From positions 4,230,344-4,294,343 of the forward strand of contig NZ_CP025999.1 in assembly GCF_003086695.1 (NCBI RefSeq): a DNA stretch of 64,000 nt, given 5' to 3'. Numbering within the stretch: position 1 is the first letter of the stretch; each line of letters starts with the position of its first letter. Of this stretch, positions 20,129 through 31,576 are shown one piece after another. The position numbers and the translations under genes are program-made. The DNA comes from Stenotrophomonas sp. SAU14A_NAIMI4_8. GTDB lineage: Bacteria > Pseudomonadota > Gammaproteobacteria > Xanthomonadales > Xanthomonadaceae. The notes beneath the pieces were generated by a model. That model had not been told where the DNA came from. It saw only the letters and a program-made list of their open reading frames with translations, and ran no database searches.

Positions 20129-20698
20129 TCAGCCGCCGAAGCTGCTGCCGCTGCGGCGCGCGCTGGTGCTGCCAAAGCCACTGCGGCTGGCGGTCACGGC
20201 GCGGTTCGGTTCGCTGGTCACCGGGGCTAGGCCGGCCTTGCCGGCGCCGATGCCGCTGGCGGTGTTCATGCCACCGGTGCCGCCCGGTGCCGGGCGCGCC
20301 CAGCCCGCGTTCTTGTCCTGGTAGGCCGGTGCCGACGCCGGCGCCTGCGGGGCCAGGCCGCCGCGGTTGCTCAGCATCTGCGACATGAAGAAGCCCATCA
20401 TCATCGGGCCGATGAACGACGTGCCGGCCGAGGTGTGCTGCTGCACGCACTGTTCCGGCTTGTAGTCCTGTTCGCAGGCTTCCTTGCTGGCGTACTTGGG
20501 CGCCGCATCGGCCGCCTTCTGCTGCGCTTCGGCAAAGGCGTTGCGGCACGACGACGGGTCGCCGGTGGCCTCGGTGCAGGCCTCCACCGAGGTGTACAGG
20601 CCTTCCTGCACCTGCACCTGTTCATCCTTCTGGCAGGCGGTGAACAGCAGGGGTGCAGCGCTCATCAACAGCAGCGCGGTGGTGCGGGAACGCTTCAT
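20129..20698 (-). CDS. DUF1190 (YgiB-like) lipoprotein-type protein
   Basis: 189 residues. Export signal with a possible lipobox (LLFTAC, Cys near residue 22), then the DUF1190/YgiB pattern of spaced cysteines (EACTEAT, SSCRNAF, EACEQDY, EQCVQ) and a Gly/Ser/Ala-rich tail ending ARRSGSSFGG. It is paired with the ygiC-like gene 7 bp downstream, as in E. coli. Function unknown. Divergent from ilvD. Confidence 0.82.
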   Translation of the reverse strand: MKRSRTTALLLMSAAPLLFTACQKDEQVQVQEGLYTSVEACTEATGDPSSCRNAFAEAQQKAADAAPKYASKEACEQDYKPEQCVQQHTSAGTSFIGPMMMGFFMSQMLSNRGGLAPQAPASAPAYQDKNAGWARPAPGGTGGMNTASGIGAGKAGLAPVTSEPNRAVTASRSGFGSTSARRSGSSFGG

Positions 20699-21062
20699 GG
20701 CGTCATGCCTCGGAATCGGATCAATGCCCCAATGATGCCAAATTCACACCAACAACCGGAATCGGCAAAGTAGGAAAGATGAACGGGTTTTCATTTTCGC
20801 CGGGCCGGCACACCTTTCCGGTAGGTGCCAACCTTGGTTGGCACACATGCCGCAGCGCCCGGCCCTGCCCGGCGAGCGCTCCCACGTCTCAGGCGAGGAG
20901 CCCCCTTGTTGTTCAAGGGGGCGCGCCGAAGGCGCGGGGATAAGGAGAAATGCGCGGACCACCAAGCCGCTGCAGGCGGCGAAGGTGGTTGCAGCAGCAA
21001 CCGAAAAACTCCGCCATGATCGGGCAACCCCCACGTTGTACGGCCCGCCCGTTCCGCCAGCC
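20699..21062 (+). other. ilvD upstream region: REP, two adjacent hairpins and a short leader frame
   Basis: Holds one REP (20821-20844), then a perfect 8-bp hairpin (CCCCCTTG TTGTT CAAGGGGG, 20901-20921) directly followed by a 6-bp hairpin (CGCGCC GAA GGCGCG, 20922-20936). Just after, AAGGAG precedes an ATG at 20950 that opens a 64-codon frame running past the ilvD start in another phase. It is not rich in branched-chain residues, so classical ilv attenuation is not visible. Promoters not identified. Confidence 0.4.
20821..20844. repeat. Single REP palindrome
   Basis: GTAGGTGCCAACCTTGGTTG plus GCAC, same family as at 4781 and 18138, between the divergent ygiB-like gene and ilvD. Confidence 0.85.
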
Positions 21063-22901
21063 ATGCCTGAATACCGCTCCCGCACCTCCACCGCCGGTCG
21101 CAACATGGCCGGCGCCCGCGCCCTGTGGCGCGCCACCGGCATGAAGGACGGCGACTTCCACAAGCCGATCATCGCCATCGCCAACTCCTTCACCCAGTTC
21201 GTGCCCGGCCACGTGCACCTGAAGGACCTCGGACAGCTGGTCGCGCGCGAGATCGAAAAGGTCGGCGGCGTCGCCAAGGAATTCAACACCATCGCCGTGG
21301 ACGACGGCATCGCCATGGGCCACGACGGCATGCTGTACTCGCTGCCCAGCCGCGAGATCATCGCCGACTCGGTCGAATACATGGTCAACGCGCACTGCGC
21401 CGATGCGCTGGTGTGCATTTCCAACTGCGACAAGATCACCCCCGGCATGCTGATGGCCGCGCTGCGCCTCAACATCCCGGTGGTGTTCGTGTCCGGCGGG
21501 CCGATGGAAGCCGGCAAGACCAAGCTGTCCGAGCACAAGCTGGACCTGGTCGATGCGATGGTGATCGCCGCCGACGAAAGCGCCAGCGATGAAAAGGTCG
21601 CCGAGTTCGAGCGCAGCGCCTGCCCCACCTGCGGTTCCTGCTCGGGCATGTTCACCGCCAATTCGATGAACTGCCTGACCGAAGCGCTGGGCCTGTCGCT
21701 GCCCGGCAACGGCTCCACCCTGGCCACCCACGCCGACCGCGAACAGCTGTTCCTGCGCGCCGGCCGCCTGATCGTCGAACTGTGCCACCGCTGGTACGGC
21801 GGCGAGGAAGCGAGCGCGCTGCCGCGCGGCATCGCCACCCAGGCCGCATTCGCCAATGCAATGACCCTCGATATCGCCATGGGCGGTTCCACCAACACCA
21901 TCCTGCACCTGCTGGCGGCCGCACAGGAAGCCGAGGTGGACTTCGACCTGACCCACATCGATGCGCTGTCGCGGCGCGTGCCGCAGCTGTGCAAGGTGGC
22001 GCCGAACACGCCCAAGTACCACATGGAAGACGTACACCGCGCCGGCGGCGTGTACGGCATCCTGGGCGAACTGGCGCGTGGCGGCCTGCTCGACACCACG
22101 GTGCCGACCGTGCACAGCCGCACCCTGGCCGACGCCATCGAACGCTGGGACGTGGCAGTCAGCGGCGAATCGAGCGTGCACGATTTCTTCCGCGCCGGCC
22201 CGGCCGGCATTCCCACCCAGGTGGCTTTCAGCCAGGCCACGCGCTGGCCGACGCTGGACGTGGACCGCGCCGAAGGCTGCATCCGCAGCGTCGAGCACGC
22301 CTACTCGGCCGAGGGCGGCCTGGCCGTGCTGCGCGGCAATCTGGCCATCGATGGCTGCGTAGTGAAGACCGCCGGCGTGGATGAGTCGATCCACGTGTTC
22401 GAAGGTACGGCGCGCGTGTTCGAGAGCCAGGATGCGGCCGTGGCCGGCATCCTGGCCGATGAGGTGAAGCCGGGCGACGTGGTGGTGATCCGCTACGAAG
22501 GCCCGAAGGGCGGCCCCGGCATGCAGGAAATGCTGTACCCGACCAGCTACCTGAAATCGAAGGGGCTGGGCAAGCAGTGCGCCCTGCTGACTGATGGCCG
22601 TTTCTCCGGCGGTACCTCGGGCCTGTCGATCGGCCACGTTTCACCGGAAGCGGCCAGCGGCGGCACGATTGGCCTGGTGGAAGATGGCGACCGCATCCGC
22701 ATCGACATTCCGGCCCGCCGCATCGACCTGCTGCTGGACGAAGCCACCCTGGCCCAGCGCCGCAACGAGGCCGACGCGCGTGGCTGGAAGCCGCGTGAAG
22801 CACGCCCGCGCAAGGTCACCAGCGCCTTGAAGGCCTACGCCCTGCTGGCCACCAGCGCCGACAAGGGCGCCGTGCGCAACACCGCCCTGCTGGGCGATTG
22901 A
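21063..22901 (+). CDS. ilvD: Dihydroxy-acid dehydratase IlvD
   Basis: Fe-S enzyme that dehydrates dihydroxy acids in isoleucine and valine synthesis. 612 residues, the normal length for the E. coli-type enzyme. Cysteine-bearing motifs [10 protein letters not shown] and [19 protein letters not shown] supply the cluster ligands; [24 protein letters not shown] and [20 protein letters not shown] are the later family blocks. The ATG at 21063 gives the conserved [21 protein letters not shown] start. Confidence 0.97.
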   Translation: MPEYRSRTSTAGRNMAGARALWRATGMKDGDFHKPIIAIANSFTQFVPGHVHLKDLGQLVAREIEKVGGVAKEFNTIAVDDGIAMGHDGMLYSLPSREIIADSVEYMVNAHCADALVCISNCDKITPGMLMAALRLNIPVVFVSGGPMEAGKTKLSEHKLDLVDAMVIAADESASDEKVAEFERSACPTCGSCSGMFTANSMNCLTEALGLSLPGNGSTLATHADREQLFLRAGRLIVELCHRWYGGEEASALPRGIATQAAFANAMTLDIAMGGSTNTILHLLAAAQEAEVDFDLTHIDALSRRVPQLCKVAPNTPKYHMEDVHRAGGVYGILGELARGGLLDTTVPTVHSRTLADAIERWDVAVSGESSVHDFFRAGPAGIPTQVAFSQATRWPTLDVDRAEGCIRSVEHAYSAEGGLAVLRGNLAIDGCVVKTAGVDESIHVFEGTARVFESQDAAVAGILADEVKPGDVVVIRYEGPKGGPGMQEMLYPTSYLKSKGLGKQCALLTDGRFSGGTSGLSIGHVSPEAASGGTIGLVEDGDRIRIDIPARRIDLLLDEATLAQRRNEADARGWKPREARPRKVTSALKAYALLATSADKGAVRNTALLGD

Positions 22902-22908
22902 GAGGCCC

Positions 22909-22995
22909 TGGGGTCAGAGCCCTTCCTGCGGAAGGGATCTGACCCCGGATCGCGGCAGGGGGTCGGATCCCTTTCGCAGAAAGGGCTCTGACCCC
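22909..22995. repeat. Inverted dimer of the GGGTCAGAGCCCTT palindrome family
   Basis: Unit 22909-22946 (GGGGTCAGAGCCCTTCCTGC, then GGAAGGGATCTGACCCC) and an opposed unit 22960-22995. A nearly identical dimer lies at 23652-23738, on the other side of the next gene. Confidence 0.9.
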
Positions 22996-23031
22996 GGTAA
23001 GGTAGGACGCAACACCAACACGGAGGTTGTG

Positions 23032-23643
23032 ATGACGTTGCTTTCCATTGCCCTTGCCGCTGCGCTGGGCGCGGCACCGGAACCGCCGAACGCGCCGGAT
23101 TGCAGCTACGACCGCGATGCCATGCTGGCGATGGAGCCGGATGCGTTCGACCAGGACCTGGAAGGTGGCTGGCGCCCGCTGGCCGACCGCGGCTGCCAGC
23201 GCGAGGCGGCGGACCTGCTGACTGCCTACGCCGCGCAGCCCAAAGCCGCTGGCAGGAACATCATTCTCTGGCACGCCGGCCAGATGCGTGCCGAGGCAGG
23301 CCAGTACCCGCAGGCGATTGCGCTGATGCAACGCACCTACGCGCCCAAGGACACCGATCCGGGCTACTGGAACGCCTACGTGGACGGCACGATCGCCTTC
23401 CTGCAGCGCGACCGTGCGGCGCTGGAAGAAGCGCGCGCAGCGCTGATCGCGATTCCCACCCCCGAGCAGATCGCCGGGGCGCTGAAGGATGGGCGCTATC
23501 ACTTCACCACCGCCGGCGGGCAGCAGGTGGATGCGCCGTGGCCGCCCAACCTGGACGTGCTGGATGGCTTCCTGCGCTGCTTTGACCGCGACTACCACGA
23601 TGCGATGGGCAGCCAATCCTGCCGGAACCCGGAAGGCGGTTGA
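23032..23643 (+). CDS. Exported protein of unknown function
   Basis: 203 residues with a short hydrophobic signal peptide (MTLLSIALAAALGAAPE). The mature part has helical, TPR-like stretches (DLLTAYAAQPKAAG, AEAGQYPQAIALMQRTY, LEEARAALIAIPTPEQIAGAL) and four cysteines, two of them near the C-terminus (RCFDRDYH, SCRNPEGG). No family recognised. The ATG at 23032 has GGAGG 6 bases upstream. The gene is bracketed by two almost identical repeat dimers. Confidence 0.7.
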   Translation: MTLLSIALAAALGAAPEPPNAPDCSYDRDAMLAMEPDAFDQDLEGGWRPLADRGCQREAADLLTAYAAQPKAAGRNIILWHAGQMRAEAGQYPQAIALMQRTYAPKDTDPGYWNAYVDGTIAFLQRDRAALEEARAALIAIPTPEQIAGALKDGRYHFTTAGGQQVDAPWPPNLDVLDGFLRCFDRDYHDAMGSQSCRNPEGG

Positions 23644-23651
23644 GGGCGGGC

Positions 23652-23738
23652 TGGGGTCAGAGCCCTTCCTGCGGAAGGGATCTGACCCCGGATCGCGACA
23701 GAGGGTCGGATCCCTTTCGCAGAAAGGGCTCTGACCCC
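23652..23738. repeat. Second copy of the 87-bp inverted repeat dimer
   Basis: Differs from 22909-22995 at only a few bases in the spacer (GATCGCGACAGAGGG against GATCGCGGCAGGGGG). It lies between convergent genes. Confidence 0.9.
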
Positions 23739-23741
23739 GAC

Positions 23742-25844
23742 TCAGCCGATCACGCGCTTGAACGGCGGCAGTGCGTCGATGATGCGCTTGCCGTAGCGGC
23801 GGGTCAGCAGGCGCGAGTCGAGGATGATCACCCGGCCGGTGTCGGTGGAGGTGCGGATCAGGCGGCCGGCAAACTGGGTGAGCGTGCGCAGCGCATGCGG
23901 AATGGCGATCAGGTTGAAGGCGTTCATGCCCCGCGCTTCCACCCATTCGCTCAGGGTGGCGGTCTGCGGGTCGGTGGGCACGGCGAACGGCACCTGGGTG
24001 ATGACCACCGTGGTGCAGGCTTCGCCTGGCAGGTCCAGGCCTTCGCCGAACGAGTTCAGACCGAACAGCACCGAGCCTTCGCCGGCGGCCACGCGGCGCA
24101 GGTGTTCGTCAATCAGCCGGGTCTTGGACATTTCGCCCTGCACCAGCACCTGCTTGCGGCGCGCGGCCGACATCAGGCCGGCCACCTTTTCCATCTTCCA
24201 GCGCGAAGTGAACAGCACCATCGAGCCCTTGGCCCAGTCCAGTTCGGTATCCAGGTAACGCGCCACTTCGCGCGGGTGGCCGTCGCGGTCGTCGGGGGTG
24301 ACCGGGAACTTCGGCACGATCAACTCGGCCTGGTTGGGCAGGTCGAACGGCGAGGCCAGCGAGACCATTTCCGCTTCGGGCGGAATGCCGTTGTCGATGG
24401 CCAGCGACTGGAAATCACCGCCGCCGGTCAAGGTGGCCGAGGTCATCACCACCGAATCCACTTCATCCCACAGCAGCTTGCGCAGCACGTGTGCGGCCGA
24501 CACCGGCGAGCCGTGCAGCACCAGGTCGCCATCGCGGGTGGCGGTGACCCAGCGCGCGGTGGGCGGCGCGCCGTCCTTGTCCTCGCGGCGCCAGGCCTGC
24601 CACAGGTTGTACTGCTGCTCGATCATTTCCAGGGCCATGCCCAGGTTGCGCTGCAGGCGCTCGCGCGCAGCGTCGTCCGGCTTGCCCTTGGCCACCTGTG
24701 CGGTGGCGGCGTGGGCCCAGTTGTAGAGGCTGCGGGTGTCGTCGGCCAGCGCTTCGATGGGTTCGCGCCAGGCCTCGGGCAGGCGCCCGTTGGCCGCGCG
24801 CCACATCGGCTCTTCGTCGGCCGGCGCGGGCATCCATACCGCTTCGATATGATCGCGGAAGGCGCGCAGCTGCTTGGCCACGTTGCTGGCCACGTCGATG
24901 GCCTCGTTCGGCAGCAGGTTGCCCAGGCGGTCCTTGTCGACCGCGCGGTACGCACCGGCAATCAGGATCTGCAGGCGACCGACGCGCTTGGCCATGTCGT
25001 CCAGGGCCAGGCTGGCCGCGCCCTGGTCGATGGCCACGTTGCCGATGTGGTGGCCTTCGTCCAGCACCAGCAGCATGTCCGACGGCGCGGCGATCATCGG
25101 CTGGCCGTTGTCGCTGTCACCAATGGACAGCGCCGACAGCAGCAGCGCGTGGTTGGTCACCACGATCTGCGCATCGCGCACGGTGTTGCGTGAGCGCAGC
25201 ACGGCGCACTGCGCCGAATACGCACAGCGACGACCGGCACAGGCCGAGGCCGGGGTGGTGATGCGGCTGCGCAGGCCGGGGCTGATGGTTTCCGGCGCGT
25301 TGTCGATGTCGCCGTCCCAGCTGCCACTGGTGAAGGCATCGGACAGGCGCTTGGCGATATCCATTTCGATGGGCGCCAGCGGCCGGTCGTACAGCGGCGC
25401 CTCGTCTTCGAACATGCCGCCCTGGGCGCCCTCGCCCTGCGCTTCGGCGGCGTTGCGCGTGCACAGGTAGCGGGTGCGGCCCTTGGCCAGCGCCACGGTC
25501 GCTTCCAGGCCGGTGGCCTTGAGGAAATTGGGAATGTCGCGCTCGACCAGCTGCGACTGCAGCGCCACGGTACCGGTGCTGATGACCAGCTTTTTCTTGC
25601 TGGCCAGCGCGATCGGCACGCCTGCGGTCAGGTAGCCCAGACTCTTGCCGACGCCGGTGGGCGCTTCGACCACGCCCACGCCGCCGCTGGTGGACAGCGC
25701 GCGCGACACCACGCCGATCATCTGGCTCTGCGAGCGGCGGGTGGAGAAGCCGGGGGTGTTGGCCTGCAGCGTCGTATAGGCCTTGCGGATCGCGTCCTTC
25801 AAGGCGTCATCGAGCTTGCGGGGGGCGGCGACAGTTTCGGTCAC
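23742..25844 (-). CDS. dinG: ATP-dependent DNA helicase DinG
   Basis: XPD-like 5'-3' superfamily-2 helicase with a [4Fe-4S] cluster, 700 residues (E. coli DinG 716). Walker A EAPTGVGKSLGYL, iron-sulfur cysteines (YLCTRN, then CAGRRCAYSAQC), Walker B/DEAH box LVLDEGHHIGN, and C-terminal LFGLNSFGEGLDLPGEA and AGRLIRTSTDTGRVIILDSRL are visible. No ATG fits; GTG 25844 (VTETVAAPRKLDDALKDAI) is the most likely start, without a strong ribosome site. Known DinG roles are unwinding R-loops and repair structures. No LexA-like box was seen upstream. Confidence 0.92.
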   Translation of the reverse strand: MTETVAAPRKLDDALKDAIRKAYTTLQANTPGFSTRRSQSQMIGVVSRALSTSGGVGVVEAPTGVGKSLGYLTAGVPIALASKKKLVISTGTVALQSQLVERDIPNFLKATGLEATVALAKGRTRYLCTRNAAEAQGEGAQGGMFEDEAPLYDRPLAPIEMDIAKRLSDAFTSGSWDGDIDNAPETISPGLRSRITTPASACAGRRCAYSAQCAVLRSRNTVRDAQIVVTNHALLLSALSIGDSDNGQPMIAAPSDMLLVLDEGHHIGNVAIDQGAASLALDDMAKRVGRLQILIAGAYRAVDKDRLGNLLPNEAIDVASNVAKQLRAFRDHIEAVWMPAPADEEPMWRAANGRLPEAWREPIEALADDTRSLYNWAHAATAQVAKGKPDDAARERLQRNLGMALEMIEQQYNLWQAWRREDKDGAPPTARWVTATRDGDLVLHGSPVSAAHVLRKLLWDEVDSVVMTSATLTGGGDFQSLAIDNGIPPEAEMVSLASPFDLPNQAELIVPKFPVTPDDRDGHPREVARYLDTELDWAKGSMVLFTSRWKMEKVAGLMSAARRKQVLVQGEMSKTRLIDEHLRRVAAGEGSVLFGLNSFGEGLDLPGEACTTVVITQVPFAVPTDPQTATLSEWVEARGMNAFNLIAIPHALRTLTQFAGRLIRTSTDTGRVIILDSRLLTRRYGKRIIDALPPFKRVIG

Positions 25845-26007
25845 GCCGGAAGTTACCGTGGCTGGATCAGGCCGGTCATTGTCGCATGGCCGGCCGACGG
25901 GACCGGCGCGGCGGCGCTGAACGGGGTCAGCGGCGACGGCCGTTGGCGGCCATGGGCCGGGCGCAGCGCCGCGACCAAGGCACATAGCGCCACCCGTCCA
26001 CCGCTCT

Positions 26008-26067
26008 GGTAGGTGCCAACCTTGGTTGGCACACCCCCACAGCGCCGACCAAGGTCGGCGACTACCA
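26008..26067. repeat. Inverted pair of REP palindromes
   Basis: GGTAGGTGCCAACCTTGGTT at 26008 onwards and its opposed partner GCGCCGACCAAGGTCGGC with GACTACC (26042-26067), between the dinG 5' side and the end of the next gene. Confidence 0.85.
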
Positions 26068-26087
26068 AAAGCAGGCCTTGCCCCGCG

Positions 26088-26444
26088 TTACGGCGCCGAC
26101 GCCGCCGGGCGGGCGCGCAGCAGCCGCACCAGCGCCCAGACCAGCAGCACGATGCCGAAGGCATCCAGCAGGGCCAGCACGAAGTGCACCCCGCCCAGCA
26201 CCGCGCTCATCGCCGAAACGGCGCTGAAATCGCCGCTGCTGACCAGCCACAGCGGCACCACGCTGGCACCCAGGCTGCCCAGGTTGGCGGCCAGCAACAG
26301 CAGCAGGCCGGCCAGCGCGCCGCTGCGGGCCGCATCACGCGGCGCGCCCAGCACCCACACCAGGCCCACGCACAGTGCGATCAGCACCGGCAGGCGCACG
26401 CCCAGCAGGCTGAGCACGCTCATCAGCATGGCCGATGCATCCAT
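26088..26444 (-). CDS. Small integral membrane protein
   Basis: 118 residues, almost entirely hydrophobic: about four membrane segments (residues 5-32, 40-60, 62-72 with 77-92, and 93-110) ending in a short basic Arg tail. No family recognised. It starts 3 bp after the aroE stop on the same strand, so probably in the aroE transcript. Confidence 0.65.
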   Translation of the reverse strand: MDASAMLMSVLSLLGVRLPVLIALCVGLVWVLGAPRDAARSGALAGLLLLLAANLGSLGASVVPLWLVSSGDFSAVSAMSAVLGGVHFVLALLDAFGIVLLVWALVRLLRARPAASAP

Positions 26445-26447
26445 GGT

Positions 26448-27293
26448 TCAGTCCTGCCCGGCGAAGGTGCCGGCACCGGCGCGCAGCTGCTGGTAGACCT
26501 CGTCGGTCTGCGGGCGCACACCATGCCACTGCAGGAAGCTTTCGGCGGCCTGCTCGACCAGCATGCCCAGGCCATCAACGGTGTTGCGGCAGTTGGCCGA
26601 GCGCGCCCAGGCCAGGAAGGCGATGGCGGCCTCGCCGTAGTTCAGGTCGACGGCGGTGGTCATCGAATTGACCAGCGACAGCGGCAGCTTGAACTCGACA
26701 TCGCGGTCGCGGCCGGCCGAGGTGGCGTTGAGGATCAGTTCGAAATCGCCCAGCTCGCGCAGGTCTTCCCAGTAGCGGCTGATGGCGCGGCCGGGTTCGC
26801 CCATCGCGTCGATCAGTTCGTCGGCACGTTCCGGCGTGCGGTTCACCACCACCAGTTCGGTAATGCCGGCATCCAGCAGTGCCGGTGCCACGCTGCGCGC
26901 CGAACCACCGGCGCCGATCAGCAGCACGCGGCGGCCGCGCAGGTCCAGGCTGTGGCGGTCGGTCAGGTCACGCACCAGGCCGATGCCATCGGTGGTGTCG
27001 CCGTGCCAGCGGTCGCCCTTGCGCAGCAGCGTGTTGACCGAGCCGGCGCGGCGCGCACGTGCGGTCAGGGTGGTGCACACCGAAAACGCGGCTTCCTTGT
27101 GCGGCGAGGTGACATTGGCACCCACGCCGCCTTCGGCAGCGAAGGCTTCCAGCCCGGCCAGGAAAGCGTCCGGGGCCAGGTCGATGGCGCGGTAGTCCAC
27201 GCTGATGCCTTCCTGGCGACCGAACGTCGCGTGGATCTGCGGCGACTTCGAGTGGGCGACGGGGTGTCCGAAGACGGCGTAACGGTCGGTCAT
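26448..27293 (-). CDS. aroE: Shikimate dehydrogenase AroE
   Basis: NADPH-dependent reduction of 3-dehydroshikimate in aromatic amino acid synthesis. 281 residues. Substrate motif [13 protein letters not shown], catalytic lysine in NVTSPHK, catalytic Asp in [10 protein letters not shown], nucleotide loop [26 protein letters not shown] (the Arg that selects NADPH) and the C-terminal [19 protein letters not shown]. Divergent from the next gene, with only about 25-50 bp between the starts. Confidence 0.95.
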   Translation of the reverse strand: MTDRYAVFGHPVAHSKSPQIHATFGRQEGISVDYRAIDLAPDAFLAGLEAFAAEGGVGANVTSPHKEAAFSVCTTLTARARRAGSVNTLLRKGDRWHGDTTDGIGLVRDLTDRHSLDLRGRRVLLIGAGGSARSVAPALLDAGITELVVVNRTPERADELIDAMGEPGRAISRYWEDLRELGDFELILNATSAGRDRDVEFKLPLSLVNSMTTAVDLNYGEAAIAFLAWARSANCRNTVDGLGMLVEQAAESFLQWHGVRPQTDEVYQQLRAGAGTFAGQD

Positions 27294-27317
27294 GGAATCC
27301 TCAAGCTGGCTAGACTG

Positions 27318-28205
27318 ATGCTCTTTCGTGCACGGACCTGGATGATGCGCATCACCCCGCCCCTGCTGGTGCTCGCCGCCAGTCTACTCTCTGCCCCCGT
27401 GGCGATGGCGTTGAACGAGTACGGCATTGAAGGCATGGGGGTGGTATCGACCCGGGCCGATGAAGGGCGCGCGACGATCAGTGCCGATGGCCAGCGCATC
27501 GTCTTCGCCCGCCGCGGCGAAGCGGGCTGGGGGCTGTGGCAGGCACGGGTGGTGGACGGGCGCTGGCAGCAGGCGCAGGCCTTGCCGGTGGCGGTGCCCG
27601 GCGAGGTGGTCGATCCGTACTTCAGCCGCGATGGGCGCTGGCTGCTGTTTGCCGCCGGCCGCGAGGACGCGCTGGCGCTGTACCGCGCGCCGCTGGCGGC
27701 CGATGGCAGCCTGGGCCCTGCGCAGGCGCTGGCCGGCACCGGCAAGACCCGCCCCGAGCGTGGCCCGGCGCTGAGCGCCGATGGCCGCCGGCTGCTGTTC
27801 GCACGCCACCAGGGCCGGGGGACGGGCTGGGATCTGTTCGTGGCACCGCTGGATGCGCAGGGCGCGCGTGGCGCGGCGGTGGCGCTGGATGCGCTGAACA
27901 GCGCGGGCGATGAGACCGACGGTGACTGGCTGGGCCAGGACGGCGCGGTGGTGTTCAGCCGCGTGGGCGCCACCGCGGCGCAGGTGATGACCAGCGGCTG
28001 CGCGTGGACCGGGGCGGCGCTGCAGCCTTTGGGGCTGTCGTTCAACCAGAACGGCGGCTGGACCGCGGCACCGGTGATCGACAACGCCAAGCCCGGCGAG
28101 ATGCTGGTGGCCAGCAGCGCCGCACGCGCGCCGCGTGCCGGTGGCGTGGATGTGTACCGGTTGGCGGTGCCGAAGATCGCGGCCGTGGCCGGGTGCGTAA
28201 AGTAG
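27318..28205 (+). CDS. Exported PD40/TolB-like beta-propeller protein
   Basis: 295 residues (287 if the ATG at 27342 is used; neither has a clear ribosome site). Signal peptide ([21 protein letters not shown]) followed by WD40-like PD40 repeats: [39 protein letters not shown] and a [15 protein letters not shown] variant. Such repeats occur in TolB and in the propeller of S9 peptidases, but no peptidase domain follows. Probably a periplasmic binding protein of unknown partner. The stop codon TAG lies inside the GTAG of a downstream palindrome. Confidence 0.75.
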   Translation: MLFRARTWMMRITPPLLVLAASLLSAPVAMALNEYGIEGMGVVSTRADEGRATISADGQRIVFARRGEAGWGLWQARVVDGRWQQAQALPVAVPGEVVDPYFSRDGRWLLFAAGREDALALYRAPLAADGSLGPAQALAGTGKTRPERGPALSADGRRLLFARHQGRGTGWDLFVAPLDAQGARGAAVALDALNSAGDETDGDWLGQDGAVVFSRVGATAAQVMTSGCAWTGAALQPLGLSFNQNGGWTAAPVIDNAKPGEMLVASSAARAPRAGGVDVYRLAVPKIAAVAGCVK

Positions 28206-28307
28206 ATCCACGCCATGCGTGGATGAACCTCACGGTAGGTGCCAACCTTTGTTGGCACACTCGCGAAGGGGTCAGAGCCCTTTCCTGCGGAAAGGGATCC
28301 GACCCCG
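28202..28307. repeat. Three palindromes of three different families in a row
   Basis: 28202-28224 (GTAG with ATCCACGCCATGCGTGGAT), 28234-28258 (GGTAGGTGCCAACCTTTGTT type) and 28268-28307 (GGGGTCAGAGCCCTTTCCTG type). Different families landing side by side suggests a permissive site rather than a single duplication. Confidence 0.9.
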
Positions 28308-28318
28308 GGTCACGCCGC

Positions 28319-28588
28319 TCAGCGCGCCAACACCTTGGCCCGCTGCTGTTCGTACTCGGCTTCGCTGATCTGGCCGCTGTCCTTGCGCTGGTTCAACGCG
28401 GCCAGCTCGGCTTCCACCGCATCCGGCAGGGCCTGGCTGCGGGCCACGTGGCGCGCGGCGGACGGCTGTTCCGGCGCGCGCCGGGCGGCACGGCGGGCGG
28501 CCAGGAACACGAACACGATGATGGCGCCGAAGATCGTGGTGCCCACGATCCAGATCAACCACTGCATCCATCCCAGTTCCGGTGCCAT
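28319..28588 (-). CDS. SHOCT-domain small membrane protein
   Basis: 89 residues: one membrane helix (about 8-30), a basic linker (ARRAARRAPEQ) and a C-terminal SHOCT-like domain (EAELAALNQRKDSGQISEAE, ending in KVLAR), the short domain that ends many small membrane proteins. It lies 45 bp downstream of hemB on the same strand. Function unknown. Confidence 0.75.
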   Translation of the reverse strand: MAPELGWMQWLIWIVGTTIFGAIIVFVFLAARRAARRAPEQPSAARHVARSQALPDAVEAELAALNQRKDSGQISEAEYEQQRAKVLAR

Positions 28589-28633
28589 CGCCTGTGTCTC
28601 CCTAGTTCGTGAACGCGTTCGTGGGCGCTATTG

Positions 28634-30560
<1,927 letters not shown>

Positions 30561-30684
30561 CGGGGCTACCGCGGCGGACGCGGTCCTGCAGGCACGCGGG
30601 GGGCTCGCGCAGCCGCCCATTCTACGCCCCTGCCCGCGCCGCGACCGCGCACCTGCGACGCCCGGTCGCACCCGCCGGGGGTGT

Positions 30685-30933
30685 TCAGATCACCCCGCCG
30701 CCCAGGCCCAGGCGGAAGATGCCCACCACCACCACGATGCCGTTCAGCACCAGGCCGGCCCAGGCGCGGCCGCGCTTGCTGGGGTGGGTGAACAGGATGC
30801 CGATGGCGGCGATGATCGCGCCGACGGCCGCAAAGGGAATGAGGAACCAGTTGCCCCACCCCAGAAGGGGGATCAGCGCCAGGATCATCCACAGCAGCGC
30901 CACCACACCCCACAACAGACTGATAACGCCCAT
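30685..30933 (-). CDS. Small two- to three-helix membrane protein
   Basis: 82 residues, hydrophobic segments at about 2-18, 20-45 and 60-80, with a basic THPSKRGRAW loop between the last two. No family assigned with confidence; such DUF4190-like small proteins are common. The ATG at 30933 (MGVISLLWGVVALLW) is chosen because hydrophobic coding begins there. Confidence 0.65.
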   Translation of the reverse strand: MGVISLLWGVVALLWMILALIPLLGWGNWFLIPFAAVGAIIAAIGILFTHPSKRGRAWAGLVLNGIVVVVGIFRLGLGGGVI

Positions 30934-31110
30934 GCCACGCTCCGTGCTTGGTTGCCGCCACCATAGCCGTTCCCGGGGCGGCCGCCTACCGGTGTTGGCG
31001 ACAGCATCACCGCCGCCGTGCCAGCATGCGGCCAGGGCCAGCATGCCGGTGTTGGCGCTTATTCAGAGTGCCGGTCCGATGATCCGAGGCAATCCACAGG
31101 GGTATACGCC

Positions 31111-31569
31111 ATGAACATCCGTTGGGTCGCATTGGCGGCCATGCTGCTGGCCGCTGCCGGGTGCGCCAGCACCTCCAAAGTCATGCTGGGCCGGGCGCGG
31201 GCGCCGATCGACCCGGCCCTGGTGCAGATCTATTCCACCCCGCCGGCCGGTTCGCTGGAAATCGCCCAGCTGGAATCGTCTTCGGCGGTGGGCTTCGGGA
31301 CCCAGGGCCAGACCGATGCAGCGGTGGCGCGGCTGAAGCGCGAAGCCGCCGCGCTGGGCGCCAACGGCGTGATCCTGATGGGCGTGGGCAGCAGCGGTTC
31401 GCCGGTGGGCATGTCGGTGGGCGCCGGCAGCTACGGCTCGCACGTGGGCGGCGGCGTGGGCATCGGCATTCCCACCACGCAGAAGCGCGCGGCCGGCGTG
31501 GCGATCTGGGTGCCCAACCCCGAACCGCCGGCACGCCTGCCGACGCAGACCATTACCCCGCAACGCTGA
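31111..31569 (+). CDS. Lipoprotein of unknown function
   Basis: 152 residues with a clear lipobox (LLAAAGC, Cys about residue 17). The mature part holds IEIAQLESSSAVGFGTQGQT-like and LKREAAALGANGVILMGVG segments, then a Gly/Ser-rich stretch and a C-terminal GVAIWVPNPEPPARLP. The arrangement (repeated probing of redundant residues before a glycine-rich loop) resembles small outer-membrane lipoproteins; no named family recognised. AGGGG precedes the ATG. Confidence 0.7.
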   Translation: MNIRWVALAAMLLAAAGCASTSKVMLGRARAPIDPALVQIYSTPPAGSLEIAQLESSSAVGFGTQGQTDAAVARLKREAAALGANGVILMGVGSSGSPVGMSVGAGSYGSHVGGGVGIGIPTTQKRAAGVAIWVPNPEPPARLPTQTITPQR

Positions 31570-31576
31570 TACCACG

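Noticed and set aside
18217..20388. 723-codon plus-strand frame antisense to the ygiC-like gene
   Set aside because: The minus-strand genes have recognisable families and coupled starts; the plus frame shows no domain.
22902..23742. Chromosomal integron beside ilvD, as described in Xanthomonas
   Set aside because: No integrase gene and no attC-like cassette series; ilvD is followed by one exported protein gene and dinG.
26013..27341. Long 5' extension of the PD40 protein frame
   Set aside because: It runs antisense through aroE and a membrane gene; the signal peptide begins only at 27318 or 27342.
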